A stretch of 8,016 nucleotides of DNA from an uncultured Subdoligranulum sp. (GTDB lineage Bacteria > Bacillota_A > Clostridia > Oscillospirales > Ruminococcaceae), in the NCBI RefSeq assembly GCF_937890665.1, contig NZ_CALADU010000292.1, positions 1-8,016 of the forward strand. Direction: 5' to 3'. How positions within the stretch are numbered: position 1 is the stretch's first letter; each line of letters opens with the position of its first letter. Shown in pieces: positions 1-6,648 of the stretch. The notes under the pieces were generated by a model, which saw nothing but the letters and a program-made list of their open reading frames with translations, was not told where the DNA came from and searched no databases. The position numbers and the translations under genes are program-made.

Positions 1-42
1 GTGTAGCACAGCCCTTGGAGAGGGGCTCTAATAACTACTACT
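1..42. other. Non-homologous sequence abutting the truncated lipoprotein gene; possible insertion or deletion junction
   Basis: On the minus strand, similarity of the third lipoprotein to its paralogs stops near position 52. The paralogs continue for about 85 more residues. The bases here do not continue the homology in any frame. They contain an imperfect hairpin: AGCCC at 10-14 pairs with GGGCT at 23-27 around an 8-nt loop. No U-tract follows on the minus strand, so it is not a typical intrinsic terminator. A mobile-element end or a deletion joint would fit, but too little sequence is present to identify either. Confidence 0.35.
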
Positions 43-1078
43 CTATAATACAAGGTCGTCGAATACCAGCCAATCGTTGAGCTTCGCTGCGACCCAATAA
101 TGGGCGGAATAGTCATTGCGGTCAGCTGTGGGAAGTTGGTTGGTGATTTCGCGCTTTTCACCGGTTGTGGGATCCACCGTATAAAGGGTCCCTGTGGTAC
201 GGTCCACCACATAGTATTGTCCGTCCACAATACGGATGTCCAGCAAGTCGAGATTCCATTCATCGGAGGAGTAGGTCTGAAACACCTTCCATTCACCAGT
301 GTAGGGATCAAAAAGCCAGTGGGTGGTGGTGCCTGTGGGGGAGGCCAAGGCATCTGCGGTCAGGTCACCGGTGGGCTCCGGATAGGTTACATCGGACTGA
401 GAGAACACGAACAAATTCTCTACAACGCCTAAAAATTGCAGGTCCTGCGCCGGTGCGTTTTCCAATAGATTGGTGACGGTGCCATTTTCCAGCTCGATGC
501 GGAATAGGGCGCTTTCACCGTTGGAGGCATTGGTATAGCCGAAGCAGTACAGGGATTGTTCATCGGTGTAAGGGGAGGAAAAAAGCGTCGCCGCCCATCA
601 TGGACAAGAAACAACTGTTCGGTATTGTGGCTGCCACCCGGCGGTTTTGGCAATCGCGGTCCAGCAAAATAACCTGACTGTCTTCGGTTTCGGGAAATTG
701 GTTGTTGGTGAACGCGACCAGTGTATCTTCGTCCAGCACAAACACCCGGTCACATTCGCCCCGGCGGAAAACCGCCGGACAGCTTTCGCTGTCGTGGGGG
801 CAGCCATCTATATTGCAGGGAACATCGGTCCTATGGCTGACAAGGTCGGCGACCCGGTACCGGATCAGTTCTCCGGTGACCATCTCGTTCATGTAATATT
901 GTTTTTCATCACCCAGCCATAGCGGGCGCAGGTCAGCGGCAGGAGCGGCTGCCGGAGGTTCCGGTGCGGTAGTGGGGACAGCAGTGGCGGCGGCAGAACT
1001 GGCGCTGCTGTCCGTTGGGGCAGCGGTGCAGCCCGTCAGCAGCAGAACAGCCAGTGTTAGGGAACAAAGTCGTTTCAT
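43..1078 (-). pseudogene. Third tandem lipoprotein paralog, frameshifted and 3'-truncated
   Basis: The gene starts at ATG 1076-1078 with AAGGAG five bases upstream. Residues 1-17 form a lipoprotein signal peptide with lipobox LLTGC (lipidated Cys17), followed by a Ser/Ala/Pro-rich linker to about residue 48. The next part carries C88-x4-C93-x-H95-x4-C100 and the family motif CQNRRV near residue 143. The reading frame then fails at a run of six T (579-584) and stops at TGA 560-562 after 172 residues. Removing one T gives continuous coding (FSSPYTDEQSLYCFGY, matching PYTDGTYLYCLG of the neighbour) down to TAG 43-45, a product of about 344 residues. Intact paralogs have 429 and 432. The missing C-terminus would hold the CRYEPYTRTD and FLNGVPNYTEV motifs. 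It is the last gene of the operon inside the window, 31 nt after the preceding lipoprotein gene. Function is unknown. The frameshift could be a decayed gene, a phase-variable tract or a sequencing error; the truncation is independent evidence of decay. Confidence 0.8.
579..584 (-). other. T6 homopolymer at the frameshift site
   Basis: Six consecutive T on the coding strand (A6 on the plus strand) sit exactly where homology passes from one frame to another. Five T would restore one open frame through the break, so the lesion is equivalent to a one-base insertion. Confidence 0.75.
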
Positions 1079-1089
1079 ACAAACTCCTT
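1071..1089 (-). repeat. Duplicated ribosome-binding/start region, copy 1
   Basis: Nineteen bases covering the Shine-Dalgarno AAGGAG, the TTTGT spacer and the start ATGAAACG are identical to 2392-2410. The same piece precedes both downstream lipoprotein genes but not the first one (start 3719), whose leader differs. This supports the two downstream genes being the more recent duplicates of each other. Confidence 0.8.
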
Positions 1090-1109
1090 CTCGTTTCTTA
1101 CAGCATAGA

Positions 1110-2399
1110 TCATCCGGCTATAACGCCGACTTCCGTATAATTGGGGACACCATTCAGAAAATCCTCAGCAGAAATCAGACCCAAGTATCCTTGACTTGTC
1201 TCCACAGTCATGGGGACGCCGTCCGGGCCTACGTCGGTACGGGTATAAGGTTCGTATCGGCAATCTACCAGCAGGGTGTCCCCCAGATTCAGATAGATGC
1301 GCGGCTGGTGTCCGCCGCCGTTCCAGTAATTGTCGAGCAGAGCGGGGTGTTCCCGCACCTCGCCGGTCTTGACGTTGATCATGACCATAGGGTAAGAAAA
1401 AACCAGCCAATCTCCCACTTTGTCATCGATCCAGTGATGTCCTTCCCGGTACTCGGTGGGAATGTTTTCTGCAAAGCGGTGCGCTTCACCGGTTTCCGGG
1501 TCCAGTGTGCTGGCGGTGCCCGCGGTCCAGTCTACTTGATAATAAGTTCCCTCCAAGATTTCGGCCGTGTGACTGTCCAAAATCCCACGCGGTGTATCGT
1601 AGGAAGCTAGCTGCTGCAACGCACCGGCGGCTGGATCAAACAGCCAGTGTACGATTTGCTGGGTGGAAGCGCTGGTGAACCCTTCACTGTTATCCGGCGG
1701 GGCTTCTTGCTCAAACTGGATCAGAACAAATTTTGAGCCGACAGCGCCCAGCAGCATGTCGATGGGGATGTCTGTGTTCTCCAGCAAATCCACGGTTTCG
1801 CTGGTGCTGGGATCGATGCGGAATAGGGCAGTCTGCCCGTCATATCCACCATGGTGTCCCAAGCAGTAGAGATAGGTCCCATCGGTATAGGGGGCGGTGG
1901 TGTTGTCATAGCCCAGCGCATCAAAGGTGGCGTCGGTGACGGTAGCTACTACCCGGCGATTTTGACAGTTGCGGTCCAAAAGCACTACATCGCTGTCCTT
2001 CGTTTCGGGAAAATGGTTGTTGGTGAAGGCTACCAGCGTGTTATCGTCCAATACATAGACCCCGTCGCACTCGCCCCGGCGGAAGGTGGCGGGGCAATCT
2101 GCGGTGTCGTGGGAACAGCCTTCTATCGTGCAGGGAACGGCCGTTTGATGGGTCGTCAGGTCGGCCACCCGGTACCGGATCAGACCACCGCTCAACATTT
2201 CAGTCATGTAATATTGCCGCTCATCCCCAACACGCAGGGGGCGCAGCGGTTGCGCGGGGGCGGGGGTGGAAAGCGCTGGCTCTTGTGTGGCAGAGGTTTC
2301 AGCGGTGAGGGTGGTGGAGCTGGTACTGCCGCTGGCAGGTGCGGCCGTGCAGCCGGCCAGCAGCAGGGCAGCCAACGTCAGGGAAAAAACGCGTTTCAT
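1110..2399 (-). CDS. Secreted lipoprotein of unknown function with C-x4-C-x-H-x4-C motif, probable beta-propeller fold (second paralog)
   Basis: The product is 429 residues. The ATG at 2397-2399 is preferred over an in-frame ATG 18 nt upstream because AAGGAG lies five bases before it and the signal peptide then begins MKRVFSL like its paralogs. Residues 1-17 are a lipoprotein signal with lipobox LLAGC (Cys17), so the protein should be tethered to the outer face of the membrane. A Ser/Thr/Pro-rich linker runs to about residue 50. C90, C95, H97 and C102 form the family motif, which could bind metal or form disulfides. Short D-x-x-T-G-E-like turns recur (around residues 289, 300 and 342), as in beta-propeller blades; this fold is my inference. 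Late motifs are NGGGHQPRIYL (360-370), CRYEPYTRTD (380-389) and FLNGVPNYTEV (414-424). It lies 21 nt after the preceding lipoprotein gene. No enzymatic motif is recognised. Confidence 0.88.
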   Translation of the reverse strand: MKRVFSLTLAALLLAGCTAAPASGSTSSTTLTAETSATQEPALSTPAPAQPLRPLRVGDERQYYMTEMLSGGLIRYRVADLTTHQTAVPCTIEGCSHDTADCPATFRRGECDGVYVLDDNTLVAFTNNHFPETKDSDVVLLDRNCQNRRVVATVTDATFDALGYDNTTAPYTDGTYLYCLGHHGGYDGQTALFRIDPSTSETVDLLENTDIPIDMLLGAVGSKFVLIQFEQEAPPDNSEGFTSASTQQIVHWLFDPAAGALQQLASYDTPRGILDSHTAEILEGTYYQVDWTAGTASTLDPETGEAHRFAENIPTEYREGHHWIDDKVGDWLVFSYPMVMINVKTGEVREHPALLDNYWNGGGHQPRIYLNLGDTLLVDCRYEPYTRTDVGPDGVPMTVETSQGYLGLISAEDFLNGVPNYTEVGVIAG

Positions 2400-2410
2400 A
2401 CAAACTCCTT
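2392..2410 (-). repeat. Duplicated ribosome-binding/start region, copy 2
   Basis: This is the identical 19-bp partner of 1071-1089, spanning the Shine-Dalgarno site and first codons of the middle lipoprotein gene. Confidence 0.8.
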
Positions 2411-2420
2411 TTTGCAAAAC

Positions 2421-3719
2421 TCAGGCAGGTCCTTTGCAGACTTCGGTATAGTTGGGGACGCCGTTGAGGAAGTCGTCAATAGAGATCAGCCCCAAATACA
2501 TCTGGTCGCTCTGTGTGGTAAACGGTGTGCCGTCATCGGAAAGGTCGGTTCGCGTATACGGCTCGTACCGGCAATCCACCAATAGACGGTCTTTCAACTG
2601 CAAGAAGATTTGCGGTTGGTGACCGTACCCGTTCCAGAGATTTTCCGGCAGGTCGGCCCGTTGGCGGACTTCACCGGTCTCTGCGTTGACGAGAAGCGGC
2701 AAATCGTAGAAGACCAGCCAGCCGTTGAGATTGGCCTCCATCTGGTACTGGTATTCGGCGGAAAGAGCGTCCGGTTCGGTGATGGGGAGTTGGTCGGTGA
2801 GTAGACGGCTTTCCCCTGTGGTGGGGTCCACGGTGGAAAGCGTGCCGGCGGTGCTGTCGATCCAGTAATACTGGCCGGCTATGACATAGAAATACAGCCG
2901 GTCCAGAACGTAGTCATCGGAGGAATAACTGCAAAAGTCCCGAACTTCGCCGGTGTCAACGTTCAGCAGGACATGACTTTTGGTGCCGGTGGGATGGGAG
3001 GACGCGGTTGCCGTCGGGTCGCCAAAAGTATCTGGGTAGGTGAGATTCTCTTGATACAAAACGAGATCGCGGCCCACGGTGCCTCTCATAAACTGGAAAT
3101 TGTAGAAGTGCTGCGTCAGATTGGTGGTTGTTCCGTCCGATAGGTCAATACGGTAAATGGTATAGAGCGTGGCGCCGAGGGAAGCATTTTTCTCGTAGCC
3201 ACAGCAATAGAGAAAATCGCCGTCGGTATACATGTGATTGGGGTCAAGGAACAAATCTACGCCCTCCAACTTTTTCAGCACCCGGCGGTTCTGACAGTTG
3301 CGGTCCATCAGTGTGATGAAAGTAGACTGAGAGGAATGATTCATGCCGCTCAATACCAGCAAGGTGCTGTCGTTCAGAACAAAGGGTTGATAGGACGGGA
3401 TTTGTGTGGTGACGGCAGGGCAGCTTTCGCTGTCGTGGGTACACCCTTCCACATCACAGGGGATGGTATCCTCTCCGGTCTGCAGGTCTACGACATGATA
3501 CAAAATCATGGAATCATCTTTCCCGAGGGATTCTTGTCTGTAATACTGCTTTTCGTCACCGTGCTGCAACAGGCGCAGGGGTTCGCCATTTCCAGTAGAG
3601 GCTTGTGCAACCGCAGTTTCAGCGGTGACGGTGGTGGAAATTTCGCTGCCGGCAGCCGGGGCGGCGGTGCAGCCCGCCAGTAACAGGGCGGTAAGCGCCA
3701 GAGAAAAAACTCGTTTCAT
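2421..3719 (-). CDS. Secreted lipoprotein of unknown function with C-x4-C-x-H-x4-C motif, probable beta-propeller fold (first paralog)
   Basis: The product is 432 residues, starting at ATG 3717-3719 with AAGGAGG seven bases upstream. The lipobox is LLAGC with Cys17 as the lipidated residue, followed by a low-complexity linker to about residue 46. C88, C93, H95 and C100 repeat the family motif exactly in spacing. CQNRRV follows at 142-147, MYTDGDFLYCCGY near 163-175, repeated T-G-E turns at 256-258, 301-303 and 348-350, then NGYGHQPQIFL, CRYEPYTRTD (383-392) and FLNGVPNYTEV near the end. The turn spacing suggests a beta-propeller (inference). It is the first of three tandem copies and is the most divergent from the other two in its N-terminal half. 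It begins 28 nt after the gene for the membrane-anchored protein, so it is probably co-transcribed with the kinase and regulator. A sensing or ligand-binding accessory role fits the context, but nothing proves it. Confidence 0.88.
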   Translation of the reverse strand: MKRVFSLALTALLLAGCTAAPAAGSEISTTVTAETAVAQASTGNGEPLRLLQHGDEKQYYRQESLGKDDSMILYHVVDLQTGEDTIPCDVEGCTHDSESCPAVTTQIPSYQPFVLNDSTLLVLSGMNHSSQSTFITLMDRNCQNRRVLKKLEGVDLFLDPNHMYTDGDFLYCCGYEKNASLGATLYTIYRIDLSDGTTTNLTQHFYNFQFMRGTVGRDLVLYQENLTYPDTFGDPTATASSHPTGTKSHVLLNVDTGEVRDFCSYSSDDYVLDRLYFYVIAGQYYWIDSTAGTLSTVDPTTGESRLLTDQLPITEPDALSAEYQYQMEANLNGWLVFYDLPLLVNAETGEVRQRADLPENLWNGYGHQPQIFLQLKDRLLVDCRYEPYTRTDLSDDGTPFTTQSDQMYLGLISIDDFLNGVPNYTEVCKGPA

Positions 3720-3747
3720 CCGGACATCCTCCTTTTCTACAATGCAA

Positions 3748-4446
3748 TTACAATTCGGCGTAGGTGTCAGGCGCCATAGAGGTTACACTCACGCTGAAAT
3801 ACCCAAGATCCATATTGGCCACTAGATACAACTGGGCCTCGGCGCTGTAATAGGGGGCGGGCGTGCCGTGACCTCTTGGATTGGCGTTCTCCCAATCGGT
3901 AAAGCTGTCCAGCCCCAGCATGGTGCGGTAGGCTTTGGCAACATCGGCGGATACAAACCCATCAGCCAACCCCAGTTCTCCGCTTAGACCGGTCAGGGTG
4001 CCGTATTCGGTTACGGTTATGTTCAGATACGGCTTGTTTGGCCCTTGACTAAAATAGTACGTGGTGGCCCCGACTGTTTCGCTGCTGGCGGAGCATTTGG
4101 CGGCTTGTGCAACCAGTTCTTCGGCGGCATCTAGGTAGGCGTCTGGCAAAACTTTGGCGCCGCGCAGCGCTTCCAGACAGGGGGCGACGGTTGCCCGCGC
4201 GGTGGATAGTTCAGTGGGATGAGCGTTGGTTGTTTCGGTGGGTTGCTGCCGCCAGTAATATAGTTCTCGAGCCACAGCGTTCTCACGCCCGGCGGCGCTT
4301 AAAAAATTGCTGTCGGCGGGGATGTCCCAATGGGCGCTGTCCAACTGACGGTCCCGGACGGCAAACCATACAAAGGGCAGGCTCATACAAACAATTATCA
4401 GCAAGGCGGTGCCGCATAACGGCAGCCAGCGTTCACGCAGTTTCAT
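3748..4446 (-). CDS. Single-pass membrane-anchored extracytoplasmic protein of unknown function, linked to the sensor kinase
   Basis: The product is 232 residues. The ATG at 4444-4446 has AAGGAGG six bases upstream, inside the 3' end of the kinase gene. The two genes overlap by 14 nt in different frames, which suggests translational coupling. Residues 1-8 are basic and residues 9-30 form one hydrophobic segment without a lipobox Cys in the usual place, so I read it as an uncleaved signal anchor with about 200 residues outside. The outer part has a helical-looking region (50-120), then a more strand-like region with ATTYYFSQGPNKPYLNITV (127-145) and AQLYLVANMDLGYFSVSVT (204-222). Two outside Cys residues (90, 118) could pair. 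I do not recognise a family. The location between kinase and lipoproteins makes a role as sensor partner or regulator of the kinase plausible, but this is inference from context only. Confidence 0.85.
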   Translation of the reverse strand: MKLRERWLPLCGTALLIIVCMSLPFVWFAVRDRQLDSAHWDIPADSNFLSAAGRENAVARELYYWRQQPTETTNAHPTELSTARATVAPCLEALRGAKVLPDAYLDAAEELVAQAAKCSASSETVGATTYYFSQGPNKPYLNITVTEYGTLTGLSGELGLADGFVSADVAKAYRTMLGLDSFTDWENANPRGHGTPAPYYSAEAQLYLVANMDLGYFSVSVTSMAPDTYAEL

Positions 4447-5848
4447 GGTCAGCCTCCTTGGGTTTGGGCAGGGTAAAGGTCACGGCGGTCCCGGTGCCGG
4501 GGGTGCTCTCAAAAGTTAGGTGGGTGCCGTGCAGTATTGCAATGCGTTCGCACAGGGCTAAGCCCATGCCGCTGCCACCTTGCTGCCGGGCGCGGGACTT
4601 GTCCACCATATAAAAAGGTTCGGTAATGTGGGGGAGATCCTCGGCCGGAATGCCGCAGCCGGTGTCCCGTACCGTAAGCGCCACCCCATCCGGCTGTTCG
4701 GAAACTTCCAACGTAATAGTGCCTTCCGGCGGGGTGGCATGGCGGGCGTTCAACACCAGATTGTACAAAAGGTCACACAGCAGTTCCCGCTGCGCCAGCA
4801 CCGTCAAGTGGCAGTCCGGTACCGTTAGGAGCGGCGGGCTGTGGGGTAAAGCGCGGGTCAACTGCCGGAAAATTCCGTCCAGCTGTACAGGCTCCAGCGA
4901 GGGCAAGTCGTTTCCGTTTAGCTGCATGAGCTCCATCAAGCGCCCGCTCAAGGATTCCAGACGCTTGCTTTCGTGATAGATAAAATCGGCGGCTTTCTGC
5001 CGGGTGGCGGCAGGGACTTCGGCACCGCGCAGCAAATCAGCGTAGCCCAGTATACTGGTCATGGGCGTTCTCAACTCGTGAGTAAAAGCTGCAATGAAGT
5101 CCTCCCGCTGCTGTACGTGCGCTTGCAAGGCGTTGACTTTGTCCTGCACGGCGGCAGCCATTTCGTCAAAACTGCGGCTCAACCCGGCGATTTCGTCGCT
5201 GCCGGGTAGGGCTGTGCGCCGGTCGTAGGCTCCGGCGGCAATCTCCTGACTGGCGGCATTCAGTTGTTCCAGCGGACGCACCATCCGGCGGCAAAACAGC
5301 AGCGCTAATAGAGCAGCGACGGCCAATGCCAACGTTTGTCCCAACACGGCGTCCCGCAGACGCAGCGCACGGTCAGCAAAAAGACCGCTCAGGCTTTGGG
5401 CGCTTACAAAGGTCAGGCATTGTTCCGGGCAGACGATCAGCCCGCTGCACACCAGATACCGGGTCCCATCCACGGCGGTGAGAAGACGGATCTGTGTTCC
5501 TTCACCGCCTGGCACCACCTGTGCCAATTCGTTCTGGGAAAGGGTGGCGGGCATGGTGGAGGCTAGAGATTGCCCCTCTTGATCGTACACCGCCAACAGA
5601 CTGCGGTTGTCCTGACGGGACAGACTGCCTAGGTAACTCCATGCCCGGGAATTCAGCTGGAATTCGGTATCAGAACGCAGACCCCGCTGGAAAGCAGCAG
5701 ATTCCCGCAGCCATTCTTCCTGTGCGGTCTGGCGTAAGTCGGCCAATGCGCGGCTGAACTGCCGCTCCTGCGTCCACAAGGTGCTCAGGCTCAATACCAA
5801 AGCCAGAACTCCCAGCAGTACAAGAGTGAGCTTGTGTCCGAATTTCAT
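4433..5848 (-). CDS. HAMP-domain sensor histidine kinase
   Basis: The product is 471 residues. Segments in order: transmembrane helix at about 7-26; extracytoplasmic sensor at about 27-168; second helix at about 169-187; HAMP domain from about 188 to 240 (RPLEQL near its start); HisKA dimerisation domain with His257 in FTHELRTP as the phosphorylated residue; and an ATP-binding domain with N box NLVLNARHA (Asn367), G1 box DTGCGI (Asp395), F box PFYMVDKSR and G2 box GGSGMGLAL (424-432). All catalytic motifs are intact, so it should be active. It should autophosphorylate and pass phosphate to the regulator encoded just upstream. Its start overlaps the regulator stop as ATGA, and its end overlaps the next gene by 14 nt. 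The sensor contains Cys134, Cys140 and Cys144, clustered close together, which is a possible redox or metal feature. The signal sensed is not evident. Confidence 0.96.
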   Translation of the reverse strand: MKFGHKLTLVLLGVLALVLSLSTLWTQERQFSRALADLRQTAQEEWLRESAAFQRGLRSDTEFQLNSRAWSYLGSLSRQDNRSLLAVYDQEGQSLASTMPATLSQNELAQVVPGGEGTQIRLLTAVDGTRYLVCSGLIVCPEQCLTFVSAQSLSGLFADRALRLRDAVLGQTLALAVAALLALLFCRRMVRPLEQLNAASQEIAAGAYDRRTALPGSDEIAGLSRSFDEMAAAVQDKVNALQAHVQQREDFIAAFTHELRTPMTSILGYADLLRGAEVPAATRQKAADFIYHESKRLESLSGRLMELMQLNGNDLPSLEPVQLDGIFRQLTRALPHSPPLLTVPDCHLTVLAQRELLCDLLYNLVLNARHATPPEGTITLEVSEQPDGVALTVRDTGCGIPAEDLPHITEPFYMVDKSRARQQGGSGMGLALCERIAILHGTHLTFESTPGTGTAVTFTLPKPKEADHETA

Positions 5849-6513
5849 GGGGAGGTTTCCTCCTTTTCCAATCGGTAGCCTACACGGAATACGGTACAGA
5901 TTTCATTTTTCCAGCCCAGCTTTTTCCGCAGCCGGGTAATGCATAAGTCCAGAGGACGGGTGTCGAAGGCTTCATCGTCGCCCCACAGCCGTTCGTACAA
6001 GACCTCTCGGTAGAGAGTCAGCCCTCGGTTGCGCATCAGCAGTTCCAGCAGTTCAAATTCTCTCGGCGAAAGGTGAAGTGGATGACCGTCTTTCGTGACG
6101 GTTCGGGCGCCCGGGTCCAGCGCGACCCCAAAAGCATGTAAGATTACGTTGGCACGGCCGGTGCGGCGCAGTACACTCTCTACCCGGGCTACCAATTCCA
6201 GCGGTTCAAAGGGTTTGGTTAGGTAATCGTCGGCGCCTTCATGCAAACCCCGGACACGGTCTTGCAAAGCGCTTTTGGCAGTCACAAAAATCACCGGTGT
6301 GCCCACGCTGCGCAGATACCCCAACAATTCATACCCATCCACCTTGGGGAGCATAATATCCAAAATTGCCAGCTCATAATCCCGTTCGGCAATCAAATCA
6401 GCGGCGGTTTCTCCGTCGTTGGCCTGTTCACAGGCGTAGCCGGCGCTGGTCAGCGTTAACTCGATCAGATCGGCAATGGGGTGTTCGTCTTCTACAATCA
6501 AAATGGGGCGCAT
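5845..6513 (-). CDS. OmpR/PhoB-family response regulator
   Basis: The product is 222 residues, the usual length for the family. The start ATG is at 6511-6513 with AAGGAGG upstream. The receiver domain (about 1-118) shows the acidic pair Glu8/Asp9, phosphoacceptor Asp52 in LDIMLPKVDG, Thr78 and Lys100 in the LTKPF loop, all intact. The C-terminal winged-helix DNA-binding domain (about 125-217) includes LSPREFELLELL, the RLWGDD turn, the recognition helix region RPLDLCITRLRKKLG and the wing motif FRVGYRL. It should be a DNA-binding transcription regulator phosphorylated by the kinase encoded next, with which it overlaps by four bases. It is the first gene of the operon. Tandem 11-bp repeats upstream (6592-6613) are good candidates for its own binding site. 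Its targets cannot be read from the sequence. Confidence 0.96.
   Translation of the reverse strand: MRPILIVEDEHPIADLIELTLTSAGYACEQANDGETAADLIAERDYELAILDIMLPKVDGYELLGYLRSVGTPVIFVTAKSALQDRVRGLHEGADDYLTKPFEPLELVARVESVLRRTGRANVILHAFGVALDPGARTVTKDGHPLHLSPREFELLELLMRNRGLTLYREVLYERLWGDDEAFDTRPLDLCITRLRKKLGWKNEICTVFRVGYRLEKEETSP
5851..5863 (-). promoter_or_regulatory. Shine-Dalgarno inside a perfect short inverted repeat before the kinase start
   Basis: On the minus strand the kinase ribosome-binding site AAGGAGG is followed by AAA and then CCTCC, so GGAGG can pair with CCTCC around a 3-nt loop. The Shine-Dalgarno to ATG distance is ten bases. The hairpin would hide the site unless ribosomes finishing the regulator gene (which overlaps it) open it. 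This would tie kinase synthesis to regulator translation. Confidence 0.5.
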
Positions 6514-6545
6514 GCACGGTCCCTCCTTCGGTGTGCTTTTAGTTT

Positions 6546-6574
6546 ACTGTACACTTCTTTCCGACTTCTATCAA
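6546..6574 (-). promoter_or_regulatory. Predicted promoter of the regulator-kinase-lipoprotein operon
   Basis: On the minus strand, TTGATA (6569-6574, five of six matches to the -35 consensus) is separated by 17 bases from TACAGT (6546-6551, four of six matches to the -10 consensus). Transcription would begin near 6539, leaving a leader of about 26 nt that includes the AAGGAGG site before the regulator ATG. The weak -10 fits a promoter that needs an activator. Confidence 0.55.
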
Positions 6575-6591
6575 TGGCAAAAAGCGGAAGG

Positions 6592-6613
6592 TATTCACAA
6601 ATTATTTTCAAAT
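6592..6613 (-). promoter_or_regulatory. Tandem 11-bp direct repeats, candidate response-regulator operator
   Basis: On the minus strand, ATTTGAAAATA (6603-6613) is followed directly by ATTTGTGAATA (6592-6602), nine of eleven bases identical. Adjacent 11-bp direct repeats are the usual arrangement for dimers of OmpR/PhoB-family regulators. The pair ends 17 bp upstream of the operon's predicted -35 and 6 bp upstream of the clpB -35, so binding could influence both promoters. Confidence 0.5.
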
Positions 6614-6619
6614 TTCCTA

Positions 6620-6647
6620 TTGACACAGAAATGGGATGTGGTACAAT
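6620..6647 (+). promoter_or_regulatory. Sigma-A-type promoter of clpB with extended -10
   Basis: A perfect TTGACA (6620-6625) and TACAAT (6642-6647, five of six) are spaced by 16 bases. TG at 6639-6640 adds an extended -10. Transcription should start near 6654, inside the CIRCE element, giving a leader of about 145 nt. This is the strongest promoter signature in the window. Confidence 0.8.
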
Positions 6648-6648
6648 A

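Noticed and set aside
10..27. Rho-independent terminator for the operon
   Set aside because: The stem is only five base pairs with an eight-base loop, and no T-rich run follows on the minus strand.
574..586. T-TTT-TTC resembles a canonical -1 ribosomal slippery heptamer in frame
   Set aside because: The frame that continues the lipoprotein homology is +1 (equivalently -2) relative to the upstream frame. A -1 shift would not restore it, so programmed -1 frameshifting does not explain the break.
1851..2585. Plus-strand open frame of 244 codons across two lipoprotein genes
   Set aside because: It is antisense to two genes with signal peptides and conserved motifs, spans their junction, and has Gly/Val-rich composition typical of shadow frames.
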